Below are positions 23,790-31,860 of a stretch of 33,737 nt of DNA, in pieces. The notes beneath the pieces were generated by a model. The model worked only from the letters and a program-made list of their open reading frames with translations, had not been told where the DNA came from and did not search any database. The stretch spans positions 1-33,737 of the forward strand of contig JH611124.1 in the NCBI GenBank assembly GCA_000252485.1, read 5' to 3'. This DNA comes from Prochloron didemni P4-Papua_New_Guinea. GTDB lineage: Bacteria > Cyanobacteriota > Cyanobacteriia > Cyanobacteriales > Prochloraceae. Each line of letters begins with the position of its first letter. Position 1 is the stretch's first letter. A program made the translations under genes and the position numbers.

Positions 23790-23897
23790 TCAAGGTAATT
23801 GGCTGATTAACTGGATGGAACAGATGGCCAAGGAAAGAGTTATTACGGCTTGAATTGTATAGCTAGCAGTCCATTGGAAAATTTTGCTTGTCAGCAT
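23790..23897 (-). CDS. 35-residue single-span membrane peptide, paralog 2
   Basis: ATG at 23897, TGA at 23790. AGGAG lies eight bases upstream, a strong initiation signal. It reads MLTSKIFQ, then WTASYTIQAVITLSLAICS and the ending ISQLP. Same length and pattern as the paralog at 23551-23658. Both are preceded by a [G]GGAGAAAAAA-like leader, so the duplication included the ribosome-binding site. A perfect CRP-type palindrome is centred 107 bases upstream of the ATG. The function is unknown; small one-helix peptides of this kind often act as subunits or regulators of membrane complexes. Confidence 0.65.
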   Translation of the reverse strand: MLTSKIFQWTASYTIQAVITLSLAICSIQLISQLP

Positions 23898-23955
23898 GGT
23901 TTTTTCTCCTGTTCTCTTTTATCAATCTTCTTAAAATTGAGATAAAGTTTCCGTG

Positions 23956-23990
23956 AATTAGATCTCGAGAAACGAATCAATTAGATCTCT
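23956..23990. repeat. Direct repeat AATTAGATCTC in the peptide upstream region
   Basis: The 11-mer AATTAGATCTC occurs twice, about 23 bases apart start to start, between the CRP-type site and the start of the 23897 peptide gene. It could be an operator; this is only a pattern. Confidence 0.35.
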
Positions 23991-23993
23991 TTT

Positions 23994-24015
23994 CTATGTG
24001 ATGGAGATCACATAG
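23994..24015. promoter_or_regulatory. Perfect CRP-type (SyCRP1-like) binding palindrome
   Basis: CTATGTGATGGAGATCACAT plus AG is a perfect inverted repeat with 9-bp arms. Its core TGTGA-N6-TCACA matches the consensus of E. coli CRP and of cyanobacterial SyCRP1/AnCrpA cAMP receptors. The only genes transcribed away from it are the two 35-residue peptides; the RbgA gene ends upstream on the same strand. Confidence 0.75.
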
Positions 24016-24175
24016 GGGAAAGATTCACCAGATCGCTCAGGAATCTAGTTTGCTTTCGTAGATTGTAATGGGTGATTCCCTCCATCTAAACTGTATATTT
24101 TCGTAGTCTAGCGCCTCTTTCAATTTTTGGCAATGTTCAGTAATTTTGCTGAAAACAACTAAGCCAAAATGCTGA

Positions 24176-25018
24176 TTATTGTGGAGGAAACTCTAAGGCA
24201 ATTGCCCCCATCAATCCTGTACGAAAATCGTTTAATAGCTGACGTGCAGTTCTTTCTTTATCGGCGTTATAACTAACCGTCGCTAGATGATAAATATATT
24301 CTTCCCCGGTCATCAATTTCGGAGCTACTTGATAACGAGATTGTAATATTTTGTCACAATTTAATTCCAGCAATAGGTCTACTAAAGCTGCTGCTATGCG
24401 CTGATTGTCGTAAGCTGCTTCCCCAATATCTTCGCAAATAGCTAACTTAATAGCATTTTGCCTATCTTCTAATTTCCAGGGGATTACTCCCGGAGCATCT
24501 AGTAGCTGTATTTCCTTAGAGATGCGCACCCATTGTAATTGGCGAGTGACTCCCGCTCTCCTAGCACTAGCAACAGCTTTGCGCCCCACCAAGCGATTAA
24601 TTAAGGCAGATTTGCCTACATTGGGCAAGCCAATAACCACTGCACGCACTGGACGAGGCTGCATCCCCCGCTGTTTGCGCCTGAGGTTCATTTGGACTCC
24701 TGCTAGTTGAGCTGCTTTTTTCAGTGCTTTAATACCCTTTCCTTCTTTTCCATTGGTGCAATAAGGCTGTTCTCCTCGCTCCTGAAACCAGGTCAACCAC
24801 TCTTGGAGTTGGTTTGTAGGAATCATATCCATGCGGTTGAGGACCAAGATTCGGGGTTTGCTACCAATCCAAGAAAGTATTTGGGGATGGTGAGAAGCTC
24901 TGGGAACTCTAGCATCTAGCACTTCCAGCACTACATCTACCCGCTTGAGCTGCTCTTTTAATTGCCGTTCTGCTTTGGCAATATGTCCGGGATACCATTG
25001 AATCGGAGGAGTGGTCAT
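24176..25018 (-). CDS. ylqF: Ribosome biogenesis GTPase RbgA/YlqF
   Basis: 280 residues. A circularly permuted GTPase required for late maturation of the 50S subunit. The permuted motif order is visible: G4 as LNRMD (about 60), then G1 GLPNVGKS (about 129), the conserved TR of G2 (GVTRQLQW) and G3 DAPG (about 175). IQWYPGHIAKAERQLKEQL at the N-terminus is the family signature. The C-terminal helical domain (about 185-280) binds rRNA. The G4 motif has Arg instead of the common Lys, which is tolerated in this family. It appears monocistronic. Confidence 0.95.
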   Translation of the reverse strand: MTTPPIQWYPGHIAKAERQLKEQLKRVDVVLEVLDARVPRASHHPQILSWIGSKPRILVLNRMDMIPTNQLQEWLTWFQERGEQPYCTNGKEGKGIKALKKAAQLAGVQMNLRRKQRGMQPRPVRAVVIGLPNVGKSALINRLVGRKAVASARRAGVTRQLQWVRISKEIQLLDAPGVIPWKLEDRQNAIKLAICEDIGEAAYDNQRIAAALVDLLLELNCDKILQSRYQVAPKLMTGEEYIYHLATVSYNADKERTARQLLNDFRTGLMGAIALEFPPQ

Positions 25019-25176
25019 GAGAATTTTTGATAGAAAGCGATCGCTGCGGGATCACAATAGCCATAAGTTTAATCATTAGCTAGATAGCAAGTACCTTCCC
25101 ATTTAAGATCTTTTAAGAAAGTTGGATATAGCTAAACGGTGGCTTGGCGATCGCTTTTCTTAATCACAATTGTATC

Positions 25177-25587
25177 TTAAGGGACAATTAAAACCGGACA
25201 GGGAGAAAGATTAATAACCCGGTTGGTCACGCTTTCAGCCGCCCCTTCCTCCGTCAACCCCGTGCCTTTACAACCCATCACGATTAAATTGGCATCTATT
25301 TCGTCCGCTACGTCACAAATTGTAAAGGAAGGTTTTCCTTCTCGCTCCAGTACTTCCGCTTCAATGCCTTCTCCAGCAAATAGAGCTTTCGCTCCTTGGA
25401 GCAGTTTCGCTACCGCTTCTGGGGAACTCATCCCGACCGCATTGGGGTTTTCCCCTTCAGAAGGTTTTTGCACCACCGAAAGAAGAATCAAACGGCTTTG
25501 ATAAGTTTTAACGATATTAGCCACAGTACTAACAGCCTCACGGCTATCTGGACTGCCATCTACAGGAAATAAAACAGTTTTCAACAT
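25177..25587 (-). CDS. Universal stress protein (UspA family)
   Basis: 136 residues, a single Usp domain. It starts MLKTVLFPVDGSPDSREAV, with the Asp typical of the nucleotide-binding family. The ATP-type motif near the end reads MGCKGTGLTEEGAAESVTNR, close to G-2x-G-9x-G(S/T), and the final strand is CPVLIVP. Probably binds ATP and acts under stress; the precise partner is unknown. Divergent from pgk. Confidence 0.93.
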   Translation of the reverse strand: MLKTVLFPVDGSPDSREAVSTVANIVKTYQSRLILLSVVQKPSEGENPNAVGMSSPEAVAKLLQGAKALFAGEGIEAEVLEREGKPSFTICDVADEIDANLIVMGCKGTGLTEEGAAESVTNRVINLSPCPVLIVP

Positions 25588-25792
25588 GATTTCTTAAGCT
25601 CTCTGGTACTCACTCCGGTACAATCGCATTAATAACGATTGTTTTTTCAGTCAACTTATAACAACCTGCGGCCAGGTGGCCAAAATTAACTTTTCGGTTT
25701 CGTGCAGGGACCACGGAGTTGAAGTGCAGGGCAAGCCCTTAAGAAGGGCGCAAACAGTTAACAAACAAAGAAGCAATAGGAGGAAACAGTCC

Positions 25793-26998
25793 GTGTCCAA
25801 GAAAACTGTAGCAAATTTAGCAGCAGCCGATTTAACTGGCAAGCGAGTTTTGGTCAGGGTAGATTTTAATGTGCCGCTGGATGATGCTGGTAAGATTACT
25901 GACGATACGCGGATTCGGGCTGCACTGCCAACAATTAAAGATTTAATTAAGAAAGGGGCAAAGGTCATTCTCTGCAGCCACATGGGTCGTCCTAAAGGAC
26001 AGGTGAAGGAAAATCTTCGTCTCACTCCTGTAGCAACTCGTCTCGGAGAATTATTGGGACAGAAAGTAACTATGTGCGACGACTGCGTGGGTGACTCAGT
26101 CACTGCTGCTATTGGCACATTGGCAAACGGACAGGTAGCGTTGCTGGAAAATCTCCGCTTCCACTCGGAAGAAGAAAAGAACGATCCGGAGTTTGCCAAG
26201 CAATTAGCTGCCAATGCGGATTTATACGTCAATGATGCTTTCGGTACTGCTCATCGCGCTCACGCTTCCACCGAGGGAGTCACTCACTATCTCAGCCCCA
26301 GTGTGGCTGGCTATTTAATTGAGAAGGAACTCAATTATCTTCAGGAAGCCATTGAAAATCCCCAGCGTCCTCTGGCGGCAATTATTGGCGGTTCTAAGGT
26401 ATCCAGTAAAATTGGGGTGATTGAAACTCTGCTGGAGAAGTGCGATAAGTTGCTCATTGGCGGCGGCATGATTTTCACTTTCTATAAGGCTCAGGGCTTG
26501 AGCGTGGGCAATTCTTTGGTGGAAGACGATAAGCTGGACTTGGCTAAGTCTTTGCAAGCCAAGGCAGCAGAAAAAGGAGTTGACTTCTTATTACCTAGCG
26601 ATGTAGTTGTGGCGGATAAGTTTGATAAGGAAGCCAATTCTCAGACTACCAGCGTTGAGAGCATCCCCGATGGTTGGATGGGCTTGGATATCGGTCCCGA
26701 GTCCGTGAAGGCTTTCCAAGCTGCTTTAAGTGACTGTAAAGCGGTGATTTGGAACGGTCCCATGGGGGTGTTCGAGTTCGATAAATTTGCTGTGGGTACG
26801 GAGGCGATCGCCCGTTCCTTAGCAGACCTAACTGGAACTGGTGCTACCACAATTATCGGTGGTGGTGATTCAGTGGCTGCTGTAGAAAAGGTGGGTGTTG
26901 CTGAGAAAATGAGCCACATTTCTACTGGCGGTGGTGCTAGTCTGGAGTTGCTCGAAGGGAAAGAATTGCCCGGAATTGTCGCTCTTGATGAAGCCTAA
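25793..26998 (+). CDS. pgk: Phosphoglycerate kinase
   Basis: 401 residues. Pgk interconverts 1,3-bisphosphoglycerate and 3-phosphoglycerate and makes ATP in glycolysis, or uses it in the Calvin cycle. The GTG start at 25793 is chosen because AGGAGG lies nine bases upstream and [20 protein letters not shown] is the usual N-terminus; the longer open frame from 25676 is repeat-derived. Motifs: [65 protein letters not shown] and [12 protein letters not shown]. Intact and normal length. The leader includes pieces of a dispersed repeat also found near 7390. Confidence 0.98.
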   Translation: MSKKTVANLAAADLTGKRVLVRVDFNVPLDDAGKITDDTRIRAALPTIKDLIKKGAKVILCSHMGRPKGQVKENLRLTPVATRLGELLGQKVTMCDDCVGDSVTAAIGTLANGQVALLENLRFHSEEEKNDPEFAKQLAANADLYVNDAFGTAHRAHASTEGVTHYLSPSVAGYLIEKELNYLQEAIENPQRPLAAIIGGSKVSSKIGVIETLLEKCDKLLIGGGMIFTFYKAQGLSVGNSLVEDDKLDLAKSLQAKAAEKGVDFLLPSDVVVADKFDKEANSQTTSVESIPDGWMGLDIGPESVKAFQAALSDCKAVIWNGPMGVFEFDKFAVGTEAIARSLADLTGTGATTIIGGGDSVAAVEKVGVAEKMSHISTGGGASLELLEGKELPGIVALDEA

Positions 26999-27281
26999 AA
27001 TTCTTGCACTTCCCTAGTAGTTGTTTTCGATAAGTACCTAGGCAAAATTAATTGGATATTCGCGAATTGCCCTCGCCTGTATTTATGGGTTGCGGTGCGT
27101 TGCGAACGCACCCTACAATGTCCGTCAAAATTATATACAAATAATTTTGCACGACTACTTATGTAGAAAGTCAATTGTGGGGTAGCCCTCTGGGCTGCCT
27201 CGCAATCGCAGGTAAGCCGCGACTTAAAATTCAACTGTTTTTGCTTAAGATAAAACTATGTCGTTAAAACAAAATCGAACT
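26999..27281. repeat. Repeat-rich spacer downstream of pgk
   Basis: No gene is supported. The palindrome GGTGCGTT / AACGCACC lies at 27094-27112 and a small GCCC/GGGC hairpin near 27183-27197. The motif CAACTGTTTTTG appears at 27231. The reverse open frame at 26995-27234 is a shadow. Confidence 0.65.
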
Positions 27282-27362
27282 ATGTCCAATAACCAAAAGG
27301 CTTTAACCCAAGAAAACTATATCGCAACAAAGGAATCAGCCTTCTTAATCAACTGTTTTTGA
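27282..27362 (+). pseudogene. Truncated paralog of the downstream HTH gene
   Basis: The frame reads MSNNQKALTQENYIATKESA then FLIN, before hitting the repeat CAACTGTTTTTGACCGCACC and a TGA. It matches the N-terminus of the intact gene at 27591 (MSQNQATQTQELIGTTEAAF, LLN). The gene was thus cut after about 24 codons by repeat DNA. Confidence 0.7.
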
Positions 27363-27403
27363 CCGCACCCCTTTGTGGCACTTTGTCCCACAAAGGGGTG
27401 CGG
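27363..27403. repeat. 16-bp perfect-stem hairpin
   Basis: CCGCACCCCTTTGTGG pairs exactly with CCACAAAGGGGTGCGG around a nine-base loop. It follows directly on the CAACTGTTTTTGA motif that truncates the HTH paralog and may be part of a mobile palindromic element. Confidence 0.75.
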
Positions 27404-27590
27404 AATGTAGGTTGTAACTGTAGGGAGTCAGGAGACTGCTATAAAACATTTAGCTCCAAACAACTGTTTTTGACCACACCCATTAACACTTGCCACTTCT
27501 CCCAAACAATTAATTTAAAAAAATCCGAAAAAGACTTGACAAAGGAGTTTTTTGGATTTAGATCTTAACTATAGCGATAAAGTAAAAGTC

Positions 27591-28076
27591 ATGAGCCAGA
27601 ACCAAGCAACCCAAACCCAAGAACTAATTGGAACGACAGAAGCAGCTTTCCTCTTAAATATCAGTGCCGTGAGACTGCGCCAACTCCTACAGCAGGGAAG
27701 AGTTGTGGGAGCCTACAAACAAGGGCGACGTTGGGTCATCCCCCTAACAAAAGGAATGCCCAAAATTAAACCTGGCTCTCGTGGTCCCCAAGGCACTTGG
27801 GGCAAAAGGCGGCGCACCGCTGAAACCAGAATTCATATCCACAGAAAGGTTTTCGCCTCTAACAGAGCCAACGGCACCAACGAACCCCCAATTTCCGTGA
27901 TAATTGGCTCCAAAACTCGCCGCTGCCATGAAGTAGAGATTCCCGCCAAAGCCAGAGTGGTTTACTCTCCTAAACATCCCTTACCTTGTGGCGCTGTGCT
28001 TTGGATTGAAGTAGACCCCAATCAACCGATTACCATGAGAAAGTACAAAAAACTAGAATCTGTCGGAACAGCCTAA
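27591..28076 (+). CDS. Helix-turn-helix DNA-binding protein
   Basis: 161 residues. The N-terminal part, GTTEAAFLLNISAVRLRQLLQQGRVVGAYKQGRRWVIPL, is an excisionase/MerR-type winged helix: a helix-turn-helix followed by the wing GRRWVIP. The basic middle (KPGSRGPQGTWGKRRRTAETR) and a C-terminal half with SKTRRCHEVEIPAKARVVYSP are of unknown function. The ATG at 27591 is preferred because the truncated paralog aligns from the same Met; a TTG at 27552 behind AAGGAG is the alternative. The DNA target is unknown. Confidence 0.8.
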   Translation: MSQNQATQTQELIGTTEAAFLLNISAVRLRQLLQQGRVVGAYKQGRRWVIPLTKGMPKIKPGSRGPQGTWGKRRRTAETRIHIHRKVFASNRANGTNEPPISVIIGSKTRRCHEVEIPAKARVVYSPKHPLPCGAVLWIEVDPNQPITMRKYKKLESVGTA

Positions 28077-28259
28077 TTTCAGATCAACCTCTTAATTGTT
28101 CATTGCTATAGTTGTCCATGGTTGGTTATTTACTCTATCGATATAGTTTGATGGCAGTAGTCAAAAGTACAGGACTTACGCAGAAACCCGGTTTCTAGAA
28201 TTGTTAATTGTTAATTGTTAATTGTTCATTGTTAATTGTTAATTGTTCATTGTTCATTG
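28077..28259. repeat. Spacer with AGAAACC palindrome and TTAATTG heptamers
   Basis: The palindrome AGAAACCCGGTTTCT is at 28182-28196, next to CAGGACTTACGCA. A TTAATTG / TTCATTG heptamer run from 28199 to 28259 touches the stop codon of the oxidoreductase. No gene is supported. Confidence 0.75.
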
Positions 28260-29375
28260 CTATTTAACAAGATAATCTTCCAGCTTAGGTACTTCAACCC
28301 AATATTTACCTTCATGAGATTGACGAGTCAAATCCATTAACAATTGGGAATATACCCCTTCCCGCAGAGATGGAACCAAGGACTTCCCTGTATCAATAGA
28401 TTCTATCCAGCGGTCAACTACTCGAATAAAAGGAGCCAAACGTCCGTCGGTAAATACTTGAGGAAATGCCAGATGCTTGGGAATTTCTACTTTGCTCAGG
28501 GATTTCCCTGCTGGTGCAGCCATTAAATCAAACCCATGAACGTAATCCTTCAAATTATTGCTACCTAAAACTAACGTTCCCTTGTCCCCATATATTTCCA
28601 GCCAATGACCCCGTCCCTGATAGGTGACAGAACTAATTGCTAACTGACAAGGAGTACCGTCAGCCAGTTCTAACATTAGCAAACAAGTATCGTCAGCATC
28701 TACAGGCTTTAATTGTCCTCCAGCTTGAGGATCTGGTCTCCTGTCAATGGCACAACTCAGGTGAGCGCACAACCGCTTGATGGGACCAAATAGCCAGCTG
28801 ATATAATCGAAAGCGTGGGAACCCACAGCCCCCAAGGCTCCTCCTCCCATATCCTGGCGAGAGTACCAATTCCAAGGACGTTCTGGATTGGCACGACTTG
28901 TTACTAGCCAATCTATTTTAATTAAACGCTTTTGACCCACATATCCCATCTGGAGATATTCTGCCAATAATTGCCATGGAGGAACGAAGCGAAACTCAAA
29001 ATCAGCGGTGGCAACTACTCCTTGGCTTTTAGCTAAATGATACAGTTCCCTAATTTCCGCCCCATTCATAGTCATGGGCTTTTCTAATAACAAATGCTTT
29101 TTTGCCGCTAATACAGCTTTCGCCATTTCGTAGTGCAAAAATGGCGGTGTGGAAATGCTAACTGCATCTACCTCTGGTAAGGACAGGATTTCTTCAATTT
29201 GGTTGGCAAAATGGGGAATATTATGAGTATTGGCGATCACCTTTGCCTTTTCCCAGTCCCGATTGTATACTGCTACTACTGAACTGCGAGGGTGATGCTG
29301 AAATCCGGGAATATGAATTTTCTGTCCAAAACCAGTACCTACTACCGCTACTCCAATGTTAGATAGAGGACTCAT
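28260..29375 (-). CDS. Gfo/Idh/MocA family oxidoreductase
   Basis: 371 residues. An N-terminal Rossmann domain with GVAVVGTGFGQKIHIPGF, then SISTPPFLHYEMAKAVLAAKKHLLLEKPMTMN, where EKP holds the Lys typical of the family's dinucleotide/substrate site. The C-terminal alpha/beta domain carries DMGGGALGAVGSHAFDYISWLFG; the His in GSHAFD fits the usual catalytic region. It oxidises or reduces a sugar-like or bilin-like substrate with NAD(P), not determinable here. Intact and normal in length. The stop codon abuts a heptamer array. Confidence 0.92.
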   Translation of the reverse strand: MSPLSNIGVAVVGTGFGQKIHIPGFQHHPRSSVVAVYNRDWEKAKVIANTHNIPHFANQIEEILSLPEVDAVSISTPPFLHYEMAKAVLAAKKHLLLEKPMTMNGAEIRELYHLAKSQGVVATADFEFRFVPPWQLLAEYLQMGYVGQKRLIKIDWLVTSRANPERPWNWYSRQDMGGGALGAVGSHAFDYISWLFGPIKRLCAHLSCAIDRRPDPQAGGQLKPVDADDTCLLMLELADGTPCQLAISSVTYQGRGHWLEIYGDKGTLVLGSNNLKDYVHGFDLMAAPAGKSLSKVEIPKHLAFPQVFTDGRLAPFIRVVDRWIESIDTGKSLVPSLREGVYSQLLMDLTRQSHEGKYWVEVPKLEDYLVK

Positions 29376-29672
29376 AATTGTTTACACAATCCTTTTTGTT
29401 TTTTCTTTTGCTCAATGCTAATATTTAAGACTATCAATAGAATATCACAACTAGGCTCATGATACAGTATTGAATTTATCGAAGTAACCGAGCCTCTTTA
29501 GAGTGGGGAGCGTCAAGGTGTCTAATGGGATTGATTGATAATTCATAATTGATAATTCATAATTGATTAAATAGGCTTGAACTTTTGCTGCGGCGATTGA
29601 GCAATACAGAGCAATAGTGAGGCACTGAAAAATGCACTACCGAATCCAAACAATCCCATTGAACCAGAAGAA
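29376..29672. repeat. Spacer with a 14-bp tandem repeat
   Basis: TTGATAATTCATAA occurs twice in tandem at 29532-29567, fourteen being twice the heptamer length common here. The spacer lies between divergent genes, so promoters for both are expected, but none is clear. Confidence 0.6.
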
Positions 29673-31559
29673 ATGATTCAGGCCCTCCTGACTAGCCCCG
29701 ATCCCAACACTTCCCTCCACCAAATTGCTCTTGAATTGGGGGAAATTTTAGCTGCTGATGCCTGCTTAATTATTGCTGGTACTAGTACTGCAGAGAGAAT
29801 TGAAACAGGTTTGTGGCTTGGGGATGATTCCCTCAAGTTCAAGCTCGATCCTGCACCGAAATTGCTCTCACACCCCATAATTAACAATCTGGCGGAGGAA
29901 CCCATTGCCATCTCCGATGTTACAACCACTGTAACTGAATCTAATGTACCCTCGATGGCTCCAATTCTTCCCATGGGGGCATTATTGAAAATCACTACTC
30001 GCTTACAGGGAGTTGCCAATGGAACTATCGTGATCGGGAAAATCAACCCACACAATTGGACTAGCTCGGAGAAACAACTGTTGAAGACTCATGCCAACTC
30101 CATAGCCAACGCTATTGCTATTGCTAAACTGCAGCAACAAGCAAACATCAGCAATCGTTATCAAACTCTCCTGAAAGATCTTGGTCAGGCCATTCTTCAC
30201 AGTTCCCATATCGATTCCATTCTCAATCTTGCTCTGACAAGTATAGCTCAAACCCTTCAGGTAGATCGGGGTCTAATTTTGATGCTCAAATATAAAGAGC
30301 CATTGTTGAAAAAGCCCTTAAACTACAGTCTAGTTCAAGCCACAGCTAAAGTAGTTGCGGAATGGTCAGAACCAGGCAATGACTCTCAATCTTTGCTCCA
30401 CTACTCTTTCTCCCTCAAAGATTCTCCTCTAACTACCTCCGCCTTGAAAAATGCCCCCTCACCTCTGGCGATCGCCCAGTTGTCCCAAAACTTCAACTTC
30501 AAGAACTTGAATCACATCGACATCCCCCCCTCCTCCCTGTTCGTACCTTTGATGGGAAGTACTACTAGCCAATCCAACCCTGCTGTTGTTTTGGGTTTCT
30601 TTGTCTTGCAACACTACACCTCTCGCTGTTGGCCTACGGACGAATTAGAATTAGTTAATTGGGTTGCAATTCAAACTAGTACTGCTATTATTCAAGATCG
30701 TGCTTTGAGAAGAGTCCAATCCCTAGTGGATGAACGGACAGCACAATTAAGGTGGAGTTTAGATGTTCAAGCAAAATTATCGGCAAAAATGCGCCAGCAG
30801 ATCCAAGAGCTGCTTCTCGCCAATAAACTCAAGGATCAATTCCTTGCTACTGTCAGCGATAATTTAAAAAGTCCTCTGACAGGGATGAAAATGGCCATCA
30901 ACATGCTCAAAAATGCGATCCATAGCAACCAACGCCAGCGTTATCTAGAAATTTTAGAATCCCAATGCGATCAAGAAATTAATCTGGTTAACGATTTGCT
31001 GACTTTCCAGAAATTAGAATCTAACCAATTCCCATCCCATCCCGAGAAACTAAACCTCCAGGAAATTATCGGGGAGCTAGCAGAATCTTTTGGGCAAAAA
31101 TGGAAAGATAGGGGATTAACTCTATTAGTAAATTATAATCCAGCAGATTCATCAGCCCAATCTCCAGATTTATCTTTTAATTTGTACAGCGATCGCGGTA
31201 CTCTCAAGCGAATCTTACAGGAATTGTTGACTAATGCAGGGAAATTTTCCTCCCCAGACAGTTCAGTAACCTTGGATATTACCGAAAAAGTCAATCCTGA
31301 GGAGGTCTTTATTATAATTACTGTGATTAATATAGGTCAAGGCATATCGAAGGAGGAACAAGAATACATTTTTGATAGATTTCGTCGAGTGAAAGGGGAT
31401 ACTGATGGAACAGCTCAAGGCATTGGTTTGGGGTTAGCTTTAGTGAATTCCTTAGTGGAACATATCAATGGCACTATTCAAGTCTCTAGCAATCCATCCG
31501 CTCATCCCACTAATTTTGTCACTTCTTTTACGCTAACCCTACCTCAATATCAATCATAG
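29673..31559 (+). CDS. GAF-domain histidine-kinase-like protein lacking the phosphoacceptor His
   Basis: 628 residues. Two GAF-like sensor domains (about 1-155 and 165-345) are followed by a coiled linker and a HisKA-like helix pair. The H-box reads FLATVSDNLKSPLTGMKMAI where kinases have S-H-E-L-R-T-P: Asp396 replaces His (codon 30858-30860). The HATPase domain keeps the N box (QELLTNAGKFS) and the G2 box (GIGLGLALVNSLVEH), but the G1 box reads NIGQGI, with Asn553 for Asp. The protein cannot autophosphorylate in the usual way and may act as a scaffold, a heterodimer partner or a phosphatase. No response regulator gene is adjacent. The start may be slightly upstream, but no better codon is seen. 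Confidence 0.88.
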   Translation: MIQALLTSPDPNTSLHQIALELGEILAADACLIIAGTSTAERIETGLWLGDDSLKFKLDPAPKLLSHPIINNLAEEPIAISDVTTTVTESNVPSMAPILPMGALLKITTRLQGVANGTIVIGKINPHNWTSSEKQLLKTHANSIANAIAIAKLQQQANISNRYQTLLKDLGQAILHSSHIDSILNLALTSIAQTLQVDRGLILMLKYKEPLLKKPLNYSLVQATAKVVAEWSEPGNDSQSLLHYSFSLKDSPLTTSALKNAPSPLAIAQLSQNFNFKNLNHIDIPPSSLFVPLMGSTTSQSNPAVVLGFFVLQHYTSRCWPTDELELVNWVAIQTSTAIIQDRALRRVQSLVDERTAQLRWSLDVQAKLSAKMRQQIQELLLANKLKDQFLATVSDNLKSPLTGMKMAINMLKNAIHSNQRQRYLEILESQCDQEINLVNDLLTFQKLESNQFPSHPEKLNLQEIIGELAESFGQKWKDRGLTLLVNYNPADSSAQSPDLSFNLYSDRGTLKRILQELLTNAGKFSSPDSSVTLDITEKVNPEEVFIIITVINIGQGISKEEQEYIFDRFRRVKGDTDGTAQGIGLGLALVNSLVEHINGTIQVSSNPSAHPTNFVTSFTLTLPQYQS

Positions 31560-31860
31560 TTGGTTGTTTGTTGTTTGTTGTTTGTTGCTTATGAATTGTG
31601 GCTGCTGTTTTCCATCATAGTATTCATTTAATCATAGTTTGTTGTTTGTTGTTTGTTGCTTATGAATTGTGGCTGCTGTTTTCCATCATAGTATTCATTT
31701 AATCATAGTTTGTTGTTTGTTATTTGTTGTTTATGAATTTTGGCTGCTGTTTTCCATCATAGTATTCATTTAATCATAGTTTGTTGTTTGTTATTTGTTG
31801 CTTATCAATTTTGGCTGCTGTTTTCCATCATAGTATTCGTTCAATTATAGTTTGTTGTTT
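31560..31860. repeat. 71-bp tandem array with embedded heptamers
   Basis: Four copies at exact 71-base spacing (ATGAATTGTGG or variants at 31591, 31662, 31733, 31804). Each holds GGCTGCTGTTTTCCATCATA plus a run of GTTTGTT heptamers. The array fills the whole gap from the histidine-kinase stop into the first codons of the ABC1 kinase gene. Confidence 0.92.

Noticed and set aside
25676-25792. N-terminal extension of Pgk
   Set aside because: The extension consists of dispersed repeat DNA and lacks Pgk homology; the GTG at 25793 has an ideal AGGAGG and matches family N-termini.
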